A DNA stretch of 64,000 bases, from the NCBI GenBank assembly GCA_950097015.1, contig CATNEN010000033.1, positions 3,208,001-3,272,000 of the forward strand, read 5' to 3'. Below, one piece after another: positions 1 through 10,847 of the stretch. Positions within the stretch are counted from its first letter, which is position 1. Each line of letters opens with the position of its first letter. The notes below the pieces were generated by a model. The model made no database searches. It was not told where the DNA came from and saw only the letters and a program-made list of their open reading frames with translations. Position numbers and translations under genes: made by a program. This stretch comes from Macrostomum hystrix (Eukaryota > Platyhelminthes > Macrostomidae).

Positions 1-1070
1 GTTGTGGGTGTCTGTCTGTTATGGGTGCCTGTCTGTTATGGGTGCCTGTCTGTTGTGGGTGCCTGTCTGTTGTGGGTGTCTGTCTGTTGTGGGTGCCTGT
101 CTGTTGTGGCTGTCTGTCTGTTGTGGGTGCCTGTCTGTTGTGGGTGCCTGTCTGTTGTGGGTGTCTGTCTGTTGTGGGTGCCTGTCTGTTGTGGGTGTCT
201 GTCTGTTGTGGGTGTCTGTCTGTTATGGGTGCCTGTCTGTTGTGGCTGTCTGTCTGTTATGGCTGTCTGTCTGTTGTGGGTGTCTGTCTGTTGTGGGTGT
301 CTGTCTGTTGTGGGTGCCTGTCTGTTATGGGTGTCTGTCTGTTGTGGGTGTCTGTCTGTTGTGGGTGTCTGTCTGTTATGGCTGTCTGTCTGTTGTGGGT
401 GTCTGTCTGTTGTGGGTGTCTGTCTGTTGTGGGTGTCTGTCTGTTGTGGGTGTCTGTCTGTTGTGGGTGCCTGTCTGTTATGGGTGTCTGTCTGTTGTGG
501 GTGTCTGTCTGTTGTGGGTGCCTGTCTGTTGTGGGTGTCTGTCTGTTGTGGGTGTCTGTCTGTTATGGGTGCCTGTCTGTTGTGGCTGTCTGTCTGTTAT
601 GGCTGTCTGTCTGTTGTGGGTGTCTGTCTGTTGTGGGTGTCTGTCTGTTGTGGGTGCCTGTCTGTTATGGGTGTCTGTCTGTTGTGGGTGTCTGTCTGTT
701 GTGGGTGTCTGTCTGTTATGGCTGTCTGTCTGTTGTGGGTGTCTGTCTGTTGTGGGTGTCTGTCTGTTGTGGGTGTCTGTCTGTTGTGGGTGTCTGTCTG
801 TTATGGGTGTCTGTCTGTTGTAGGTGCCTGTCTGTTGTGGGTGTCTGTCTGTTATGGCTGTCTGTCTGTTGTGGGTGTCTGTCTGTTGTGGGTGTCTGTC
901 TGTTGTGGGTGTCTGTCTGTTGTGGGTGCCTGTCTGTTATGGGTGTCTGTCTGTTGTGGGTGTCTGTCTGTTGTGGGTGCCTGTCTGTTGTGGGTGTCTG
1001 TCTGTTGTGGGTGCCTGTCTGTTGAGGGTGTCTGTCTGTTATGGGTGTCTGTCTGTTGTGGGTGTCTCCC
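1..1070. repeat. 17-bp minisatellite (about 63 copies) in SLU7 intron 2
   Basis: Unit gttgtgggtgtctgtct with variants atggg, tggct and gcctg. Variant units recur with a shift of about 340 bp (for example near 240 and 580), so a block of about 20 units has been duplicated. It has no stop codon in three frames, which makes long spurious open frames. It begins about 20 bp inside the intron from the donor at 1090 and continues past the window edge. Confidence 0.97.
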
Positions 1071-1090
1071 AGCCCCGACAAGCAGCTCAC

Positions 1091-2975
1091 TTCTCGAGGA
1101 TCTGCTTGGAGACCTGTCCTCCGATCTCCTTGCTCTTCTCCTCCATCTCGCGGCGCAGCAGCTCCAGGCGGGTCGGATTGGCCTGCAGGTGGGCATCGAC
1201 GCCTTTCTCGGCCTGCAGCTCCCAGGCGAACACCTGCTGCTGCATCATGGGCAGAGCGTCGCCCTGGTAGCGAATGTAATTGTCGCCGGCGAATGGCGCC
1301 TCTTCAACCGGCACGTCGCGGCCCTCGAACGGGTTGCCGCGCATCGCCCTAGTCTTGGGATCGTAATAGGCGGAGCTGGGGTCCAGGTTGTACAGGTACT
1401 TGGCCGTGTCCTCGCGGATGCGCAGGTTGCGCACGGACTGGCGCTCCTTGCAGTCGAACTTCTGGCCGGGCATCGCCATCTCGTCTCCGTAGCGATCCTC
1501 GTCGTCGCGCTGCTCCTAGAAGCCGAGAATTTTGTCAATCTTGATAGTTTTTAGAGCTATTCTATAATATCTTATCCAGTAATCCATTCGCATATCTACG
1601 ACAAATTCGGGTGATTCACAAGTCCCTTAGAATTATCAACTACTTGCTTCAGATTATCTACTAATCAATTCGGAATATACGATGTATCCTTCGGATTATC
1701 CACATACCTTGCTACTTATCCCTTAGGATTATCCACTTCACCATCCGGATTATCCACTTCACCATCCGGATTATCCACTTCACCATTCGGATTATCCACT
1801 TCACCATTCGGATTATCCACTTCACCATTCGGATTATCCACTTCACCATTCGGATTATCCCCTTCACCAGTCGGATTATCCACTTCACCATTCGGATTAT
1901 CCACTTCACAATTCGGATTATCCACTAATCCCTTACTGATATCCACTAATCCCTTCCTGATCTCCACTAATCCCTTACTGATATCCACTAATCCCTTCCT
2001 GATCTCCACTAATCCCTTACTGATATCCACTAATCCCTTCCTGATCTCCACTAATCCCTTACTGATATCCACTAATCCCTTCCTGATCTCCACTAATCCC
2101 TTACTGATATCCACTAATCCCTTCCTGATCTCCACTAATCCCTTACTGATATCCACTAATCCCTTCCTGATCTCCACTAATCCCTTCCTGATCTCCACTA
2201 ATCCCTTCCTGATATCTACTAAACCCAAAAAATGATCTCAGCAAAGGGAAAAAAGCCATTATTATTATTATTATTATATGAGCTTGAGTAGAGGTTTTGA
2301 GTAGGTGTAGCGGCTTACGTCCTCGCCGGCCTCCTGTCGGCTGGTCCGCACGAGTTTCCTGGCCTCCTCCAGCTTGGCGTAGTTGTCGATGACCTGCTTG
2401 TAGCTGGCCGGGTCGTAGCCATTCCAGCGATCTCGCTTGGCCTCAAAGTCCAGCTTGAGGTCCGGCTGGATGTGCTGATCGGGCGCAATGTCCTCGCCGG
2501 TCCATTTGGCCCCCCGCGCCCTGGGCCGCTGGAAGCAGTCCTTGGCCTGGTGCGTGGCCGCGCCGCAGTTGGCGCAGGCGCCTTTGCGAAATTTTGTAGC
2601 CCTCGGCCCGGCGGCCGGCCCGCGCTTGTACCAGCGGTTCAGCGCCTCGCTGCCACCGTCCGCCAGGGTGATGATCTCGCCGCTGGAGTCGGTGTCTGGC
2701 TTCTTAGCCTCGCCACCATCGCGCGGCTTTATCTGGTGCTTCAGGGTCGGATGCAGGGCGCCATAGTACCAGGGCGCCTGCATGATGTACTGCGGAATGT
2801 GCGGGTTAATGTCCTTGCCTTCCTCGTCCTTCATGGCCGGGACTGCGGCCAGTTTGCGGGCCTCCTCCAGCTCCTTCATCTTGCGATAGTCCTCCTTGCT
2901 GCGCCTGGCGCCGAGGGCCTCCGCCTCTGCGTTCTTGGCCAGCACCGACGGCGGCAGGTTGGGCAGAAACGACAT
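1091..2975 (-). CDS. SLU7: Pre-mRNA splicing factor SLU7, first two coding exons (3' part lies off the left edge)
   Basis: Second-step splicing factor that helps hold exon 1 and select the 3' splice site. Coding exons: 2319-2975 (219 codons, starts MSFLPNLPPSV) and 1091-1515 (begins EQRDDEDRYGDE, ends ILE plus two bases of a Lys codon). Both introns are canonical: donor gtaagc after 2319, acceptor ctag before 1515, donor gtgagc after 1091. The family CCHC zinc knuckle is visible as C134-X2-C137-X4-H142-X4-C147, followed by the conserved ERPR-like, GAKWTG, IAPD and DRWNGYDP segments. Exon 2 carries MPGQKFD, VRNLRIRED and NLDPSSAYYDPKTRAMRGNP. Roughly 360 residues are present, against about 590 in human SLU7, so the remaining exons lie beyond base 1. 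Intron 1 and intron 2 each hold tandem arrays. Identification rests on strong recalled family similarity. Confidence 0.95.
1729..1921. repeat. 21-bp minisatellite, about 9 copies, SLU7 intron 1
   Basis: Repeated ggattatccacttcacc core with a variable ccatc/ccatt dinucleotide region. It lies within intron 1516-2318 and abuts a second 21-bp array that shares the atccact segment. Confidence 0.93.
1922..2222. repeat. 21-bp minisatellite with 42-bp alternating higher-order unit
   Basis: Units alternate strictly between ...ccttactgatat and ...ccttcctgatct, with shared ccactaatccctt, giving a 42-bp period. The last three units are all of the second type. Located in SLU7 intron 1, ending about 95 bp before the donor at 2318. 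Confidence 0.93.
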
Positions 2976-3110
2976 GGCTGCTGCTGCTTTATTTAAGCTT
3001 CTTCTTAACTATTATTGATTTGCAGCTGACAGCTGATCTGCAAAAGTTCAAACGTGTCGTAGTTTTCAGAAAATACGTAAGTTCTAGCCTATCATGACTC
3101 TCACCTGAGT

Positions 3111-3411
3111 CACCTGAGGGTGTGGGAAGTCACATGAGGGTGTGGGAAGTCACATGAGGGTGTGGGAAGTCACATGAGGGTGTGGGAAGTCACATGAGGG
3201 TGTGGGAAGTTATCTGAGGGTGTGGGAAGTTATCTGAGGGTGTGGGAAGTTATCTGAGGGTGTGGGAAGTTATCTGAGGACGTGGGAAGTTATCTGAGGG
3301 TGTGGGAAGTTATCTGAGGGTGTGGGAAGTTATCTGAGGATGTGGGAAGTTATCTGAGGGTGTGGGAAGTTATCTGAGGGTGTGGGAAGTCACATGAGGG
3401 TGTGGGATGTT
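3111..3411. repeat. 20-bp minisatellite, about 15 copies, between SLU7 and the Nudix gene
   Basis: Unit gaagtcacatgagggtgtgg. An internal run uses ttatctgaggg in place of tcacatgaggg, flanked on both sides by the first type. The 230 bp to the next gene (3412-3642) shows nothing recognisable. Confidence 0.93.
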
Positions 3412-3642
3412 ATCGGAAGTCGGTGAAAATTACCTGAGGAATGAGGAAAATTCTGGAGACGTCATTCTATTTTATGAAAGCAAGTAACAAACTGAAGGGC
3501 ATTTCTAAGAACTCGTGTACAAATTCCCAAAGCAGTTTATCTTCAGTCAATATTAAAATTGCATTCTAGCAATATCAGTAAGAATGAATTTCTATTCGCT
3601 AAAAAGAGAGAAATGCTTCAGTGAGTTAGTTAGCTGTGCAGA

Positions 3643-5088
3643 TCAGTCCAGTGGCAGCCGGGTGTGGCACATCTCCGCTAGCAGGTCGTACACTGGCTGA
3701 CTGTCCGGACTGATGCAGCCCCAGCGGAGCAGGAAATCCAGGCAGACCAGTCCGCTGTTGGGCTTGAAGTCCTGCTGAACAATCAGATCCGGGAGGTCGG
3801 CCAGCGGCACCAGTAGGAAGTCGGCCACTTCGCCGTCAACGCTGATCGGCTTGAAAGTGTCCGGCAGGGCCAGGTCGTAGCAGTATTCCACGTCGGGAAA
3901 GACGCCTCGATCGTCCTCGTAGAAATAGCTGACAGTGCCAACGGATTGCAGGCGATGAAGCAGAGAGTCTGGAATGCCGGCCTCCTCGGCGGATTCTTTG
4001 CGAGCGTTGGCCAGCGGCGAGTCGCAGCCGCTGGGCAAACCGCCGCCTACCAGATTGTCCAGGCAGCCGGGCCACGTTGGCTTACTGGGCGACCGCCTGG
4101 CCAGCCACATGGCGGAGGGCCGGCCTTCACTTAGCGTGTAGCCATTAACGTGACAGCCCCACTGGGCTATGCCCAATAGAGAGGCCGCACTGCGCTCCAC
4201 CTGAACATGGGGAGTGACAATCGGCGGTAGGAGCAGGATGAAGGGTGGAAGTAGGAGGATGAAGGGTGGAAGGAGGAGGATGAAGGGTGGAAGGAGGAGG
4301 ATGAAGGGTGGAAGGAGGAGGATGGAGGGTGGAAGGAGGAGGATGAAGGGTGGAAGGAGGAGGATGGAGGGTGGAAGGAGGAGGATGAAGGGTGGAAGGA
4401 GGAGGATGGAGGGTGGAAGGAGGAGGATGAAGGGTGGAAGGAGGAGGATGAAGGGTGGAAGGAGGAGGATGAAGGGTGGAAGGAGGAGGATGGAGGGTGG
4501 AAGGAGGAGGATGAAGGGTGGAAGGAGGATGATGGAGGGTGGAAGGAGGAGGATGAAGTGTGGAAGGAGGAGGATGGAGGGTGGAAGGAGGATGAAGGGT
4601 GGAAGGAGGAGGATAAAGGGTGGATGGAGGAGGATGGAGGGTGGAAGGAGGAGGGTGGAGGGTGGATGGAAGATTTTTGTTGTGTGGCAGGAGGGAGTAT
4701 TTTATGAAATATTAACTACTGAACTCACCTCAAATACCGGCTGTCTGGTGGATCGCAGTCTCGCAGCAAAAAGTTCATTTCGCCAGCCGCGTGTCAAACA
4801 TGGAAATATTTCCTCCGCTCGGAGTTGCCTAAACGCTGTTGCCATGGCGTTGCTAACTGACTGAAACCCTGACAGGCCATCGGCTAAGACTAGCGAGCCT
4901 TTGTCAGAACCATAGCGAAACACGTTGGGACAGTGGTCAGTCAATACCCTGGCTATATCTGGCTTCACAATACCCAGTCTGTGATGGTCAATAATCAGAG
5001 GCAGGCAGCTGGCAAGCTTGGAGCCTGGAAGCAGAAGATTGTTACACCGGCTGCCTAGGCTGGCCAATAGGCGCTGGCCTTGCTGCAT
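3643..5088 (-). CDS. DUF4743/Nudix hydrolase (thiamine pyrophosphokinase-related Nudix family)
   Basis: Two exons: 4729-5088 (120 codons, starts MQQGQRLLAS) and 3643-4200 (185 codons plus stop), joined in phase 0 at FE|VERSA, 305 residues in all. The N-terminal part matches the DUF4743 layout (LIIDHHRLGIVKPDIA, then GWRNELFAARL), and exon 2 starts with the family HVNGY and WLARRSPSKPTWPG segments. The Nudix box is at residues 174-196: G174-X5-D180-X7-K188-E189-S-A-E192-E193-A-G-I. The usual first Glu is Asp and the usual Arg is Lys, but the metal-binding EE pair remains. Relatives in yeast and plants act on diphosphates such as oxidised thiamine diphosphate; the substrate here is inferred. 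A 3' splice-like site (cttgcag) lies 13 bases upstream of the ATG. A 21-bp array fills most of the intron. Confidence 0.88.
4226..4672. repeat. 21-bp G/A-rich minisatellite, about 21 copies, Nudix intron
   Basis: Unit is built on gaaggaggaggatgaaggg with gatgaa/gatgga alternation. It occupies most of the intron 4201-4728. The purine strand is plus, so the transcribed strand of the minus-strand gene is pyrimidine-rich. Confidence 0.95.
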
Positions 5089-5101
5089 TGTTTGGGTGCC
5101 T

Positions 5102-5418
5102 CTGCAAGTTAAAATGGAAATGAAAAATTAAACATTGTCCATTAGAAACTAACATACAATATATACCACATACTATATTTAAACATTAAAATGTATAATT
5201 GTTATTTTAAATATTTCTAGAGACTTTAATAAATTTTTATTTAAAAAATTTAATACATTCATTACAGTGTAACATTTCTTATCTATATATACTATAGCAG
5301 ACACTTTTACATATTTCTAGACTTTTGCTATTTTGCTAATCACTGCACCATTCAATTTTTTAGATTTATTGTCTTTAAGCTATATAAGAATATGTAATTT
5401 TAATAATAATAAATGATT
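5102..5418. other. AT-rich intergenic DNA, no feature seen
   Basis: AT-rich sequence upstream of the Nudix gene; I see no gene, RNA or clear promoter. Confidence 0.6.
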
Positions 5419-5722
5419 AGACCTGCCACAATTAAGTCAGATGTGCAGCAGACAGCATAGCTGCAGCTAATGTGTGGCGCCTCTGAAGGCTGCGTACAGC
5501 TGTTCAATACACGGACTGGGGGATGCCACACCAACCTTCAATTATCCCAGCTGATGCTGGTGACAGCTGGATTTAACAGATTTAAACAGCTGGGTGAACT
5601 GAAGCAATGCAGAGTTAAGTGCCTTGCTAAAGGACACAAATTGTTCTAGTGGAGTTGGGAATCAAACCACCCGACCTTCAAGTCATGAGTCTGATGCCCT
5701 AACCACTAGGCTACAACCTCAT
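5419..5722 (-). mobile_element. tRNA-derived SINE, family A, copy 1
   Basis: Read on the minus strand the element starts near 5722 with a tRNA-like head: A box tagcctagtgg and B box ggtttgattcc. A central block (caaggcacttaactctgc, then attgcttcagt) resembles the conserved middle segment of widespread metazoan SINEs. A second copy with the same order of blocks is at 54545-54840. Family name not assigned. Confidence 0.8.
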
Positions 5723-5729
5723 ACTAGTA

Positions 5730-7490
5730 ATGTTAAATAATTAAAAAAAGTGATAAGCATAATAGTCCCCAATATAATAGTTGTCTTTTTTCATACTCGT
5801 AGTGTCACTAACAGTAGCTTTCTTATGTAGTTGTAAAGCATTTTAAAGTAAAACAATGAGCAATAAATTACTAATTTAGAATTAACAGCTCTACATGATC
5901 TTTCTATAGCCTACCTAACCATATATGTATAAAAAACTCTTTAGGCCTAATTACAATTGCATTTTCCAAAAATAGCTAGGGCCTAGGCAACCTACCTTAC
6001 AGCCCCTAATGATTCATGCTAATGGCATTGAAAGTGACAAATTTTAAGGCAAATTCTGTCAAATGTATAGCATTTGGAGGCTCTCTTTGAGGCTGTCTTG
6101 AGGCTCTCCAAAAGCCATAAAATATCACTTACATTAAAACTTTTTCTTATATTTTTTATCTAATTATGTCTTGGCTTTAACCATTTGACACAATTAGGCC
6201 TATTATTGTCCAATTTTATACTAGCTCTACTAGCTGACTGGCTATTAGAATTTTTAATACTCAGTCTTTTTTTAGCATTTCAAGCATGTTTATATTTTGT
6301 TACTCACTTGATGCAATTAGTTCTCTTATTTTTAAACAGTTGTATTATTACAAGTTTCGAAAAAGGTAGCTATGGAAGGATTGCCCATAGCTAGTCACTG
6401 TTAGGTCAAAAATAAAGCAGATTGTATTATTTATAGTTATCAATAGGCCTACACTATATAATATAAACTATAGGGATTATAGCCGATGGCCGATGGGCAA
6501 AGTTATATATTGCTTTTTAAACTAGAAGTAGTTTCTTTTTTTGTTTTAGTATTATGCATGAAACTAACATGTCCTTATTGACCCACTAATATGGTTAACT
6601 ATCTGTTGATTTACAACTATTATGTCTAACTTTACTTAGTCAAGCTACACCTAAATCTAGGAGTAGCTAGGCCTATTATAAAGCAACGTGCCAACGTTCA
6701 TGATTTTGGAATTAGTAATAAGTAGGCCTAAGGGCTAAAGAAATTTTTGAGAATGTTAACTTTTTTACAGAGGACTGTCAATAACTATAAATGGTGCAAT
6801 GAATTCCAACATAAACGGAAGCAGCCATTGTGCACAAAGTCTAAAGTACAGTTTTAGATTCGTTGAAATAATTCTCCTAAGTTGAACTTAAGAATATTGC
6901 GTTATCGATTGTAAGAAATATCTCTGATACTTAAATTAATTATGCATTGTCATAGCATAACAAATTTGGTATCACTAGAAGCATTCATATAAGAAACTTC
7001 ACAGAAAAGTGCGTTTCGAAAGTTAAATTTTACCAAATATTTCATACTTTATGCACTTTGGCAAGCTAAGTATTTAGATTACCTTAATGAAAAAGGAAAT
7101 ATTAATCGTAATAACATTTTTAGTCCTTGCAATAACTCAAGTTAAATATTATTTATTAAAGCGCTCATTTAAATACTTTTTTCAACCTAAATCATTTAAT
7201 CGTTGTCATTGATTTTCCTTTTTGTACATTTCTGTACGGATATATACGTATATTAGTTTTCAAAAGCGAAACGTTAGAATATTTTTTCTTGTACATTGTT
7301 TCAAATCGATGAAGAGAAATTTCTTTCAAGTTTCTATGATTTTTTATCGATGATTTTCTACTCGACCTCTTGGGGCCAAATATTTTCCGTTGCAGCGGAT
7401 CAATCAAGATTAAGAGTTTGCCTTTCCACATCTCATTGACGTCGAAGAAGTTTTTGTTGTTAAACTTAATCTGATCCAAACAAATTTTGG
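5730..7490. other. AT-rich intergenic DNA without a recognisable gene
   Basis: Long A/T-rich stretch. Short frames at 6185-6394 (+) and 7192-7479 (-) have no recognisable motif and no supporting splice or promoter context. I see nothing else. Confidence 0.55.
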
Positions 7491-8190
7491 ATCAGCCCTG
7501 AATAGGGCTCTGTCGCAGAAAGTGAGTCTTATGGCATACGAGGAATAGAGGGCCGGGATTAATTTAGGTCTCCCCAGCCTAGGACTGCTTGGGTACATCG
7601 CCACGTCACCAATGGGACCTGCGGTCTAGTATAGGAACGCCTCAGGATCTCAACCCCCCGAGAGCCCAGGACGCCTCGAGCCAACACGCTTGAATGAGGT
7701 AAAGCTATGGAGCGCCTACTTCAAGAGCCAGTTGATCGACACCTGACCTGAGGCCGTAGACAATGCCGGACAAAGGGAGGGCATGGGAAGCGCTCTTACA
7801 AGAGCTAGGAACACAAAAGGATTAGAGGATTGAACTTCAGGGCAAGAGCCCCGAGGGACAGACCATCAACCAAGAGGCGATGCGCATAGCAACAGCTATA
7901 ACGCTAGGTCGCCCACCCTAGAATACGAGTATTGGAGGCCGCCAGCCGAGGCCAGCCCGCAGGGAAGCAAGACCATCTGGAAGACGCTCTTACATGGGCT
8001 GCAACCGAAGTTGCTAGACTGGCTTCTGGGGAGCAGTGCCGCAACCGATTTCGGACCCGGGACCGCGACCAGTTCGAGGGAACCAACTTCCTCGGGGCGC
8101 CAGCCCCCCAAAAAACTGACATGACGGCAGGTAAGGCCCACCGACTGGGCGGGGCCGGGACCGACGGCAACGGGAGCGGAATCAGGATCA
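7490..8190. other. GC-rich island of unknown nature
   Basis: Base composition shifts abruptly from AT-rich to GC-rich at about 7490. It starts with a short inverted repeat (agccct-gaat-agggct, about 7493-7508) and ends at a 20-bp array. No open frame on either strand gives a recognised protein; it could be a retroelement untranslated region or a decayed element. Confidence 0.4.
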
Positions 8191-8372
8191 GGGAAGGCAC
8201 TCGGGTGTCAGGGAAGGCACTCGGGTGTCAGGGAAGGCACTCGGGTGTCAGGGAAGGCACTCGGGTGTCAGGGAAGGCACTCGGGTGTCAGGGAAGGCAC
8301 TCGGGTGTCAGGGAAGGCACTCGGGTGTCAGGGAAGGCACTCGGGTGTCAGGGAAGGCTCTCAGGTGTCTGG
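8191..8372. repeat. 20-bp minisatellite, about 9 copies
   Basis: Near-identical units cagggaaggcactcgggtgt; the last unit is degenerate. Directly adjoins the GC-rich island. Confidence 0.95.
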
Positions 8373-8562
8373 GAACGTCCAGCACGCCATGAGTTTCGAT
8401 ACATTTCGAACAGACGCGTCTGTTAGTCTCGCTTAAGAAAACGTATTTGAGTTACAGTCCGACGATAAGACGCTGTCTGTCCGTTCCCTCTCTTTCTCTC
8501 TGCTTTTTCTTGTTTGTCTGTTGGTAAACAGTGGTAGACAGTGCCAACAGCGGATGACACCT

Positions 8563-8675
8563 GTCTCTATGCCAGTTCTATTTTTATAAAATTCATTGCA
8601 GCTGCGACTGCTGCGACTGAATGAGCTTTTTTTTTCAACAACTCTTTAGAATATGGGGCCACAAAACAATGTCTT
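8563..8675. repeat. About 110-bp dispersed direct duplication, copy 1
   Basis: Begins at ctctatgccagttcta, contains ttcattgcagctgcgactgc and aatgagctttttt, and ends in gtctttcgattcg. Nearly identical to 11939-12065 in the same orientation. The two copies flank the cationic-peptide gene and the glycosyltransferase. Confidence 0.85.
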
Positions 8676-8930
8676 TCGATTCGAACACAAACAAGTTAAA
8701 GAACGAATTGCTTAGCTGCTCAGACTTAGGGCCTTCTGTGCTCAGCTGGAGTATCTAGCATATTCAATAGTTAAGGAGTCGAGCGAGACAGAGAGACAGG
8801 TGCAGTTGCTACCGATGTGGAATGACAAACCCGTGCCAGCCACACGTGCTGCATACCTGGCCAGCCTCTCGCGTGCTGCATACCTGCCTCTCACGTGTTA
8901 CCCATCACCCAGACAAAGCGTGGGTCTGTA

Positions 8931-8938
8931 TTTATAAG
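8931..8938 (+). promoter_or_regulatory. TATA box of the cationic-peptide gene
   Basis: tttataag, 102 bases before the ATG at 9040, implying a start near 8965 and a short leader. Two E-box-like cacgtg/cacgtgt sites lie 30-90 bases further upstream, within a small duplicated cgtgctgcatacctg segment. Confidence 0.6.
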
Positions 8939-9039
8939 GTGCTGCAAAAGGCGGCGGCGGAATCCAAGGGCTCCCACTCTACAAGCCTCCAGCAACAGAT
9001 TTCGAGTGAAAAGCAGCTTTGGCTAGAAAAGCAACAGCA

Positions 9040-9312
9040 ATGAAGTGGCAATTCGCGCTCGCCCTGCTATTCTGCCTAGCAACAGCGGCTGTTGTTGCCT
9101 CCCCGGCTCAGGAGCCCGAGGAAGAGGCTGAGGACAGTCTGAACAGCAGCCAGGACCAGGACCTGCAGGCGGCCGGCCTGAATGAACTAGCCGAGCCGGA
9201 CCTCGCTGAAGCGGCCGCTGACGAGAAAGAGCCAGTGAGCTCCAAGTGGTTCCTGCGTCGACGCCGATTCTTCCGCAGGCGCAGGCACGTGTATGTGCAC
9301 TACTACTATTGA
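9040..9312 (+). CDS. Small secreted prepropeptide with acidic propiece and Arg/Tyr-rich cationic tail
   Basis: Single-exon, 90 residues. Residues 1-21 form a signal peptide (MKWQFALALLFCLATAAVVA). Residues 24-66 are strongly acidic (about 18 Asp/Glu). Residues 69-90 hold FLRRRRFFRRRRHVYVHYYY, with eight Arg, no cysteine, ending in four aromatic-rich residues. The plan of signal, anionic pro-segment and cationic end is typical of linear antimicrobial or other charged secreted peptides, so that role is inferred; no family is recognised. There is an N-glycosylation sequon at N35. The ATG at 9040 is chosen because an upstream in-frame codon is only TTG and because the signal peptide starts here. 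A TATA box and an AATAAA signal bracket a compact transcript of about 0.5 kb. Confidence 0.75.
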   Translation: MKWQFALALLFCLATAAVVASPAQEPEEEAEDSLNSSQDQDLQAAGLNELAEPDLAEAAADEKEPVSSKWFLRRRRFFRRRRHVYVHYYY

Positions 9313-9445
9313 GTAGTGAATCGCACACTTCCCAGATGAGGATCAGCAACTGCTGCTATTGTTTAACGCGTATTCAATTCCAAGTTATTAATACTCTTAT
9401 TATCCTATTCCAACTTTTGTCGAGCACTGCTTGGCCAGATAACGG

Positions 9446-9451
9446 AATAAA
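9446..9451 (+). terminator. Polyadenylation signal AATAAA of the cationic-peptide gene
   Basis: aataaa 134 bases after the stop codon, in the correct strand. Confidence 0.7.
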
Positions 9452-9559
9452 ATATGTTAGTCTGTTAGTGCAGCTTCACGAAATCATTTTTTTATCTTTG
9501 TGTATTTATGAAAGAGTTGTTATAAAAAGTTTTTCGTGTTGAACCGCAACAAGTATTAT

Positions 9560-10840
9560 CGTACTAAGAATCTAAAAGAGTTGAAAAGTTGGTGCCTCGA
9601 CATTTTTTCAGTATGTTATTTGGTACAGGACCAGGTATTCAGCCTGGTAATTGTGACGTGTGGGCGAGGCCTGCCTGCAATGTGAAACTACGTATTTCAA
9701 TATCGTGTCGATAAAGCAGTGTAAAGCATAGCAGAGGTCAAATCACTTGTTGCACAATTAATTTGTAAAATAAGATGGATGCATTGCAGACCAGGGGATA
9801 ATTGAAGGGAGGAACTAGCAGGTTGCAGGAGCATTAACAAGGAACTACTGAAACACCGAAACAAACAAAAATGTTAGAGGCCTTAGCAACGGCAAACTGG
9901 TGCTAGCGATGAAAGACCATGCCTAAGCTTAAGGAATAGTCATACGAGTAGAACAGTGTTTCCATGGAGCCTTTAACTGTTTTGTTTCGCGTCCCGGTGC
10001 TTTAGTTGACCCTGATAAATATTAATATTTTTATCACTCACGACAGCAAATTTCCATAGTAAAATTTTATCCTGGGAAAGCGCTCGGTAATGTTAAAGAG
10101 GCCCCAAATATTGAAATTATTTTCCGGGTAGCCCAGATGCATAAACCGATGAAAGGCGACCGTATTCCCAGTTGCCTTCTCTCGCTTCCATGATCCGGCG
10201 CGAATTATTTGGCGGCAGATGTTGTAGTTCACAGAGAACCTTCGGTTACGCATCCGATCCCTCCTATTGGCTGAGCCGGATTCGAGTCCTGTCATGCGAG
10301 AAACCATTTTTATAGTTTTGTGTAACTCCTGATCAAGCTTAAATATGTCCAACAATCCCCTTCAATACAACTTTAACTAACAAAGAGATCCACAGTGGAC
10401 AAGCCGGCGGAATGGATCCAGATGGAAATCTATCGATAACAAAAATGGGATAAAAAGTTCTACTTTACAGGGATAACATATTTCCTACGTTTGACATTGA
10501 TGCCCTATTTGATTCTAAATTTAGACATGAGATAATAAATTATCCCCCATCGATAGTGAAAAATCGATCAGGCAGAAAATCTTAAGAAGTGTTAGTTAGA
10601 CTGCTCTGCCACTCACCCCTGAGTGAGCTGATTCTTTGTTAAAAAATGACCCCAGTTGGTAAATTGTCCCCATTGAGCAAACTATCCCCAGTTAGCAGCT
10701 TATTCCCAGTTAGCTAATTTTGCTAGTTATCTCTTCAACTAAAAGCGTGATTTCGGTTTGCTTGCTGGCAAATAAATAACCTCGCAGTTTCTTTCCCTAT
10801 ATCCCTAGATTTGCGCCACAGTTTGAGTAGGCATTCCCTC
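9560..10840. other. Intergenic DNA with a possible tRNA-like fragment near 10278
   Basis: No recognisable gene. ggattcgagtcct at 10278-10290 resembles a Pol III B box, but no convincing A box or cloverleaf was found. A 105-codon minus frame (10038-10355) has no recognisable domain. Confidence 0.4.
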
Positions 10841-10847
10841 AGCCTCA

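Noticed and set aside
4..1554. 516-codon plus frame through the left-edge array into antisense SLU7
   Set aside because: Array translation followed by the shadow of SLU7 exon 2 on the other strand.
7493..7508. Stem-loop resembling a histone mRNA 3' hairpin (minus strand agccct-attc-agggct)
   Set aside because: Wrong closing base pair, no purine-rich downstream element, and no histone frame beside it.
10038..10355. 105-codon minus frame considered as a further exon of the glycosyltransferase
   Set aside because: No family motifs, no clear acceptor, and overlaps a Pol III B-box-like sequence.
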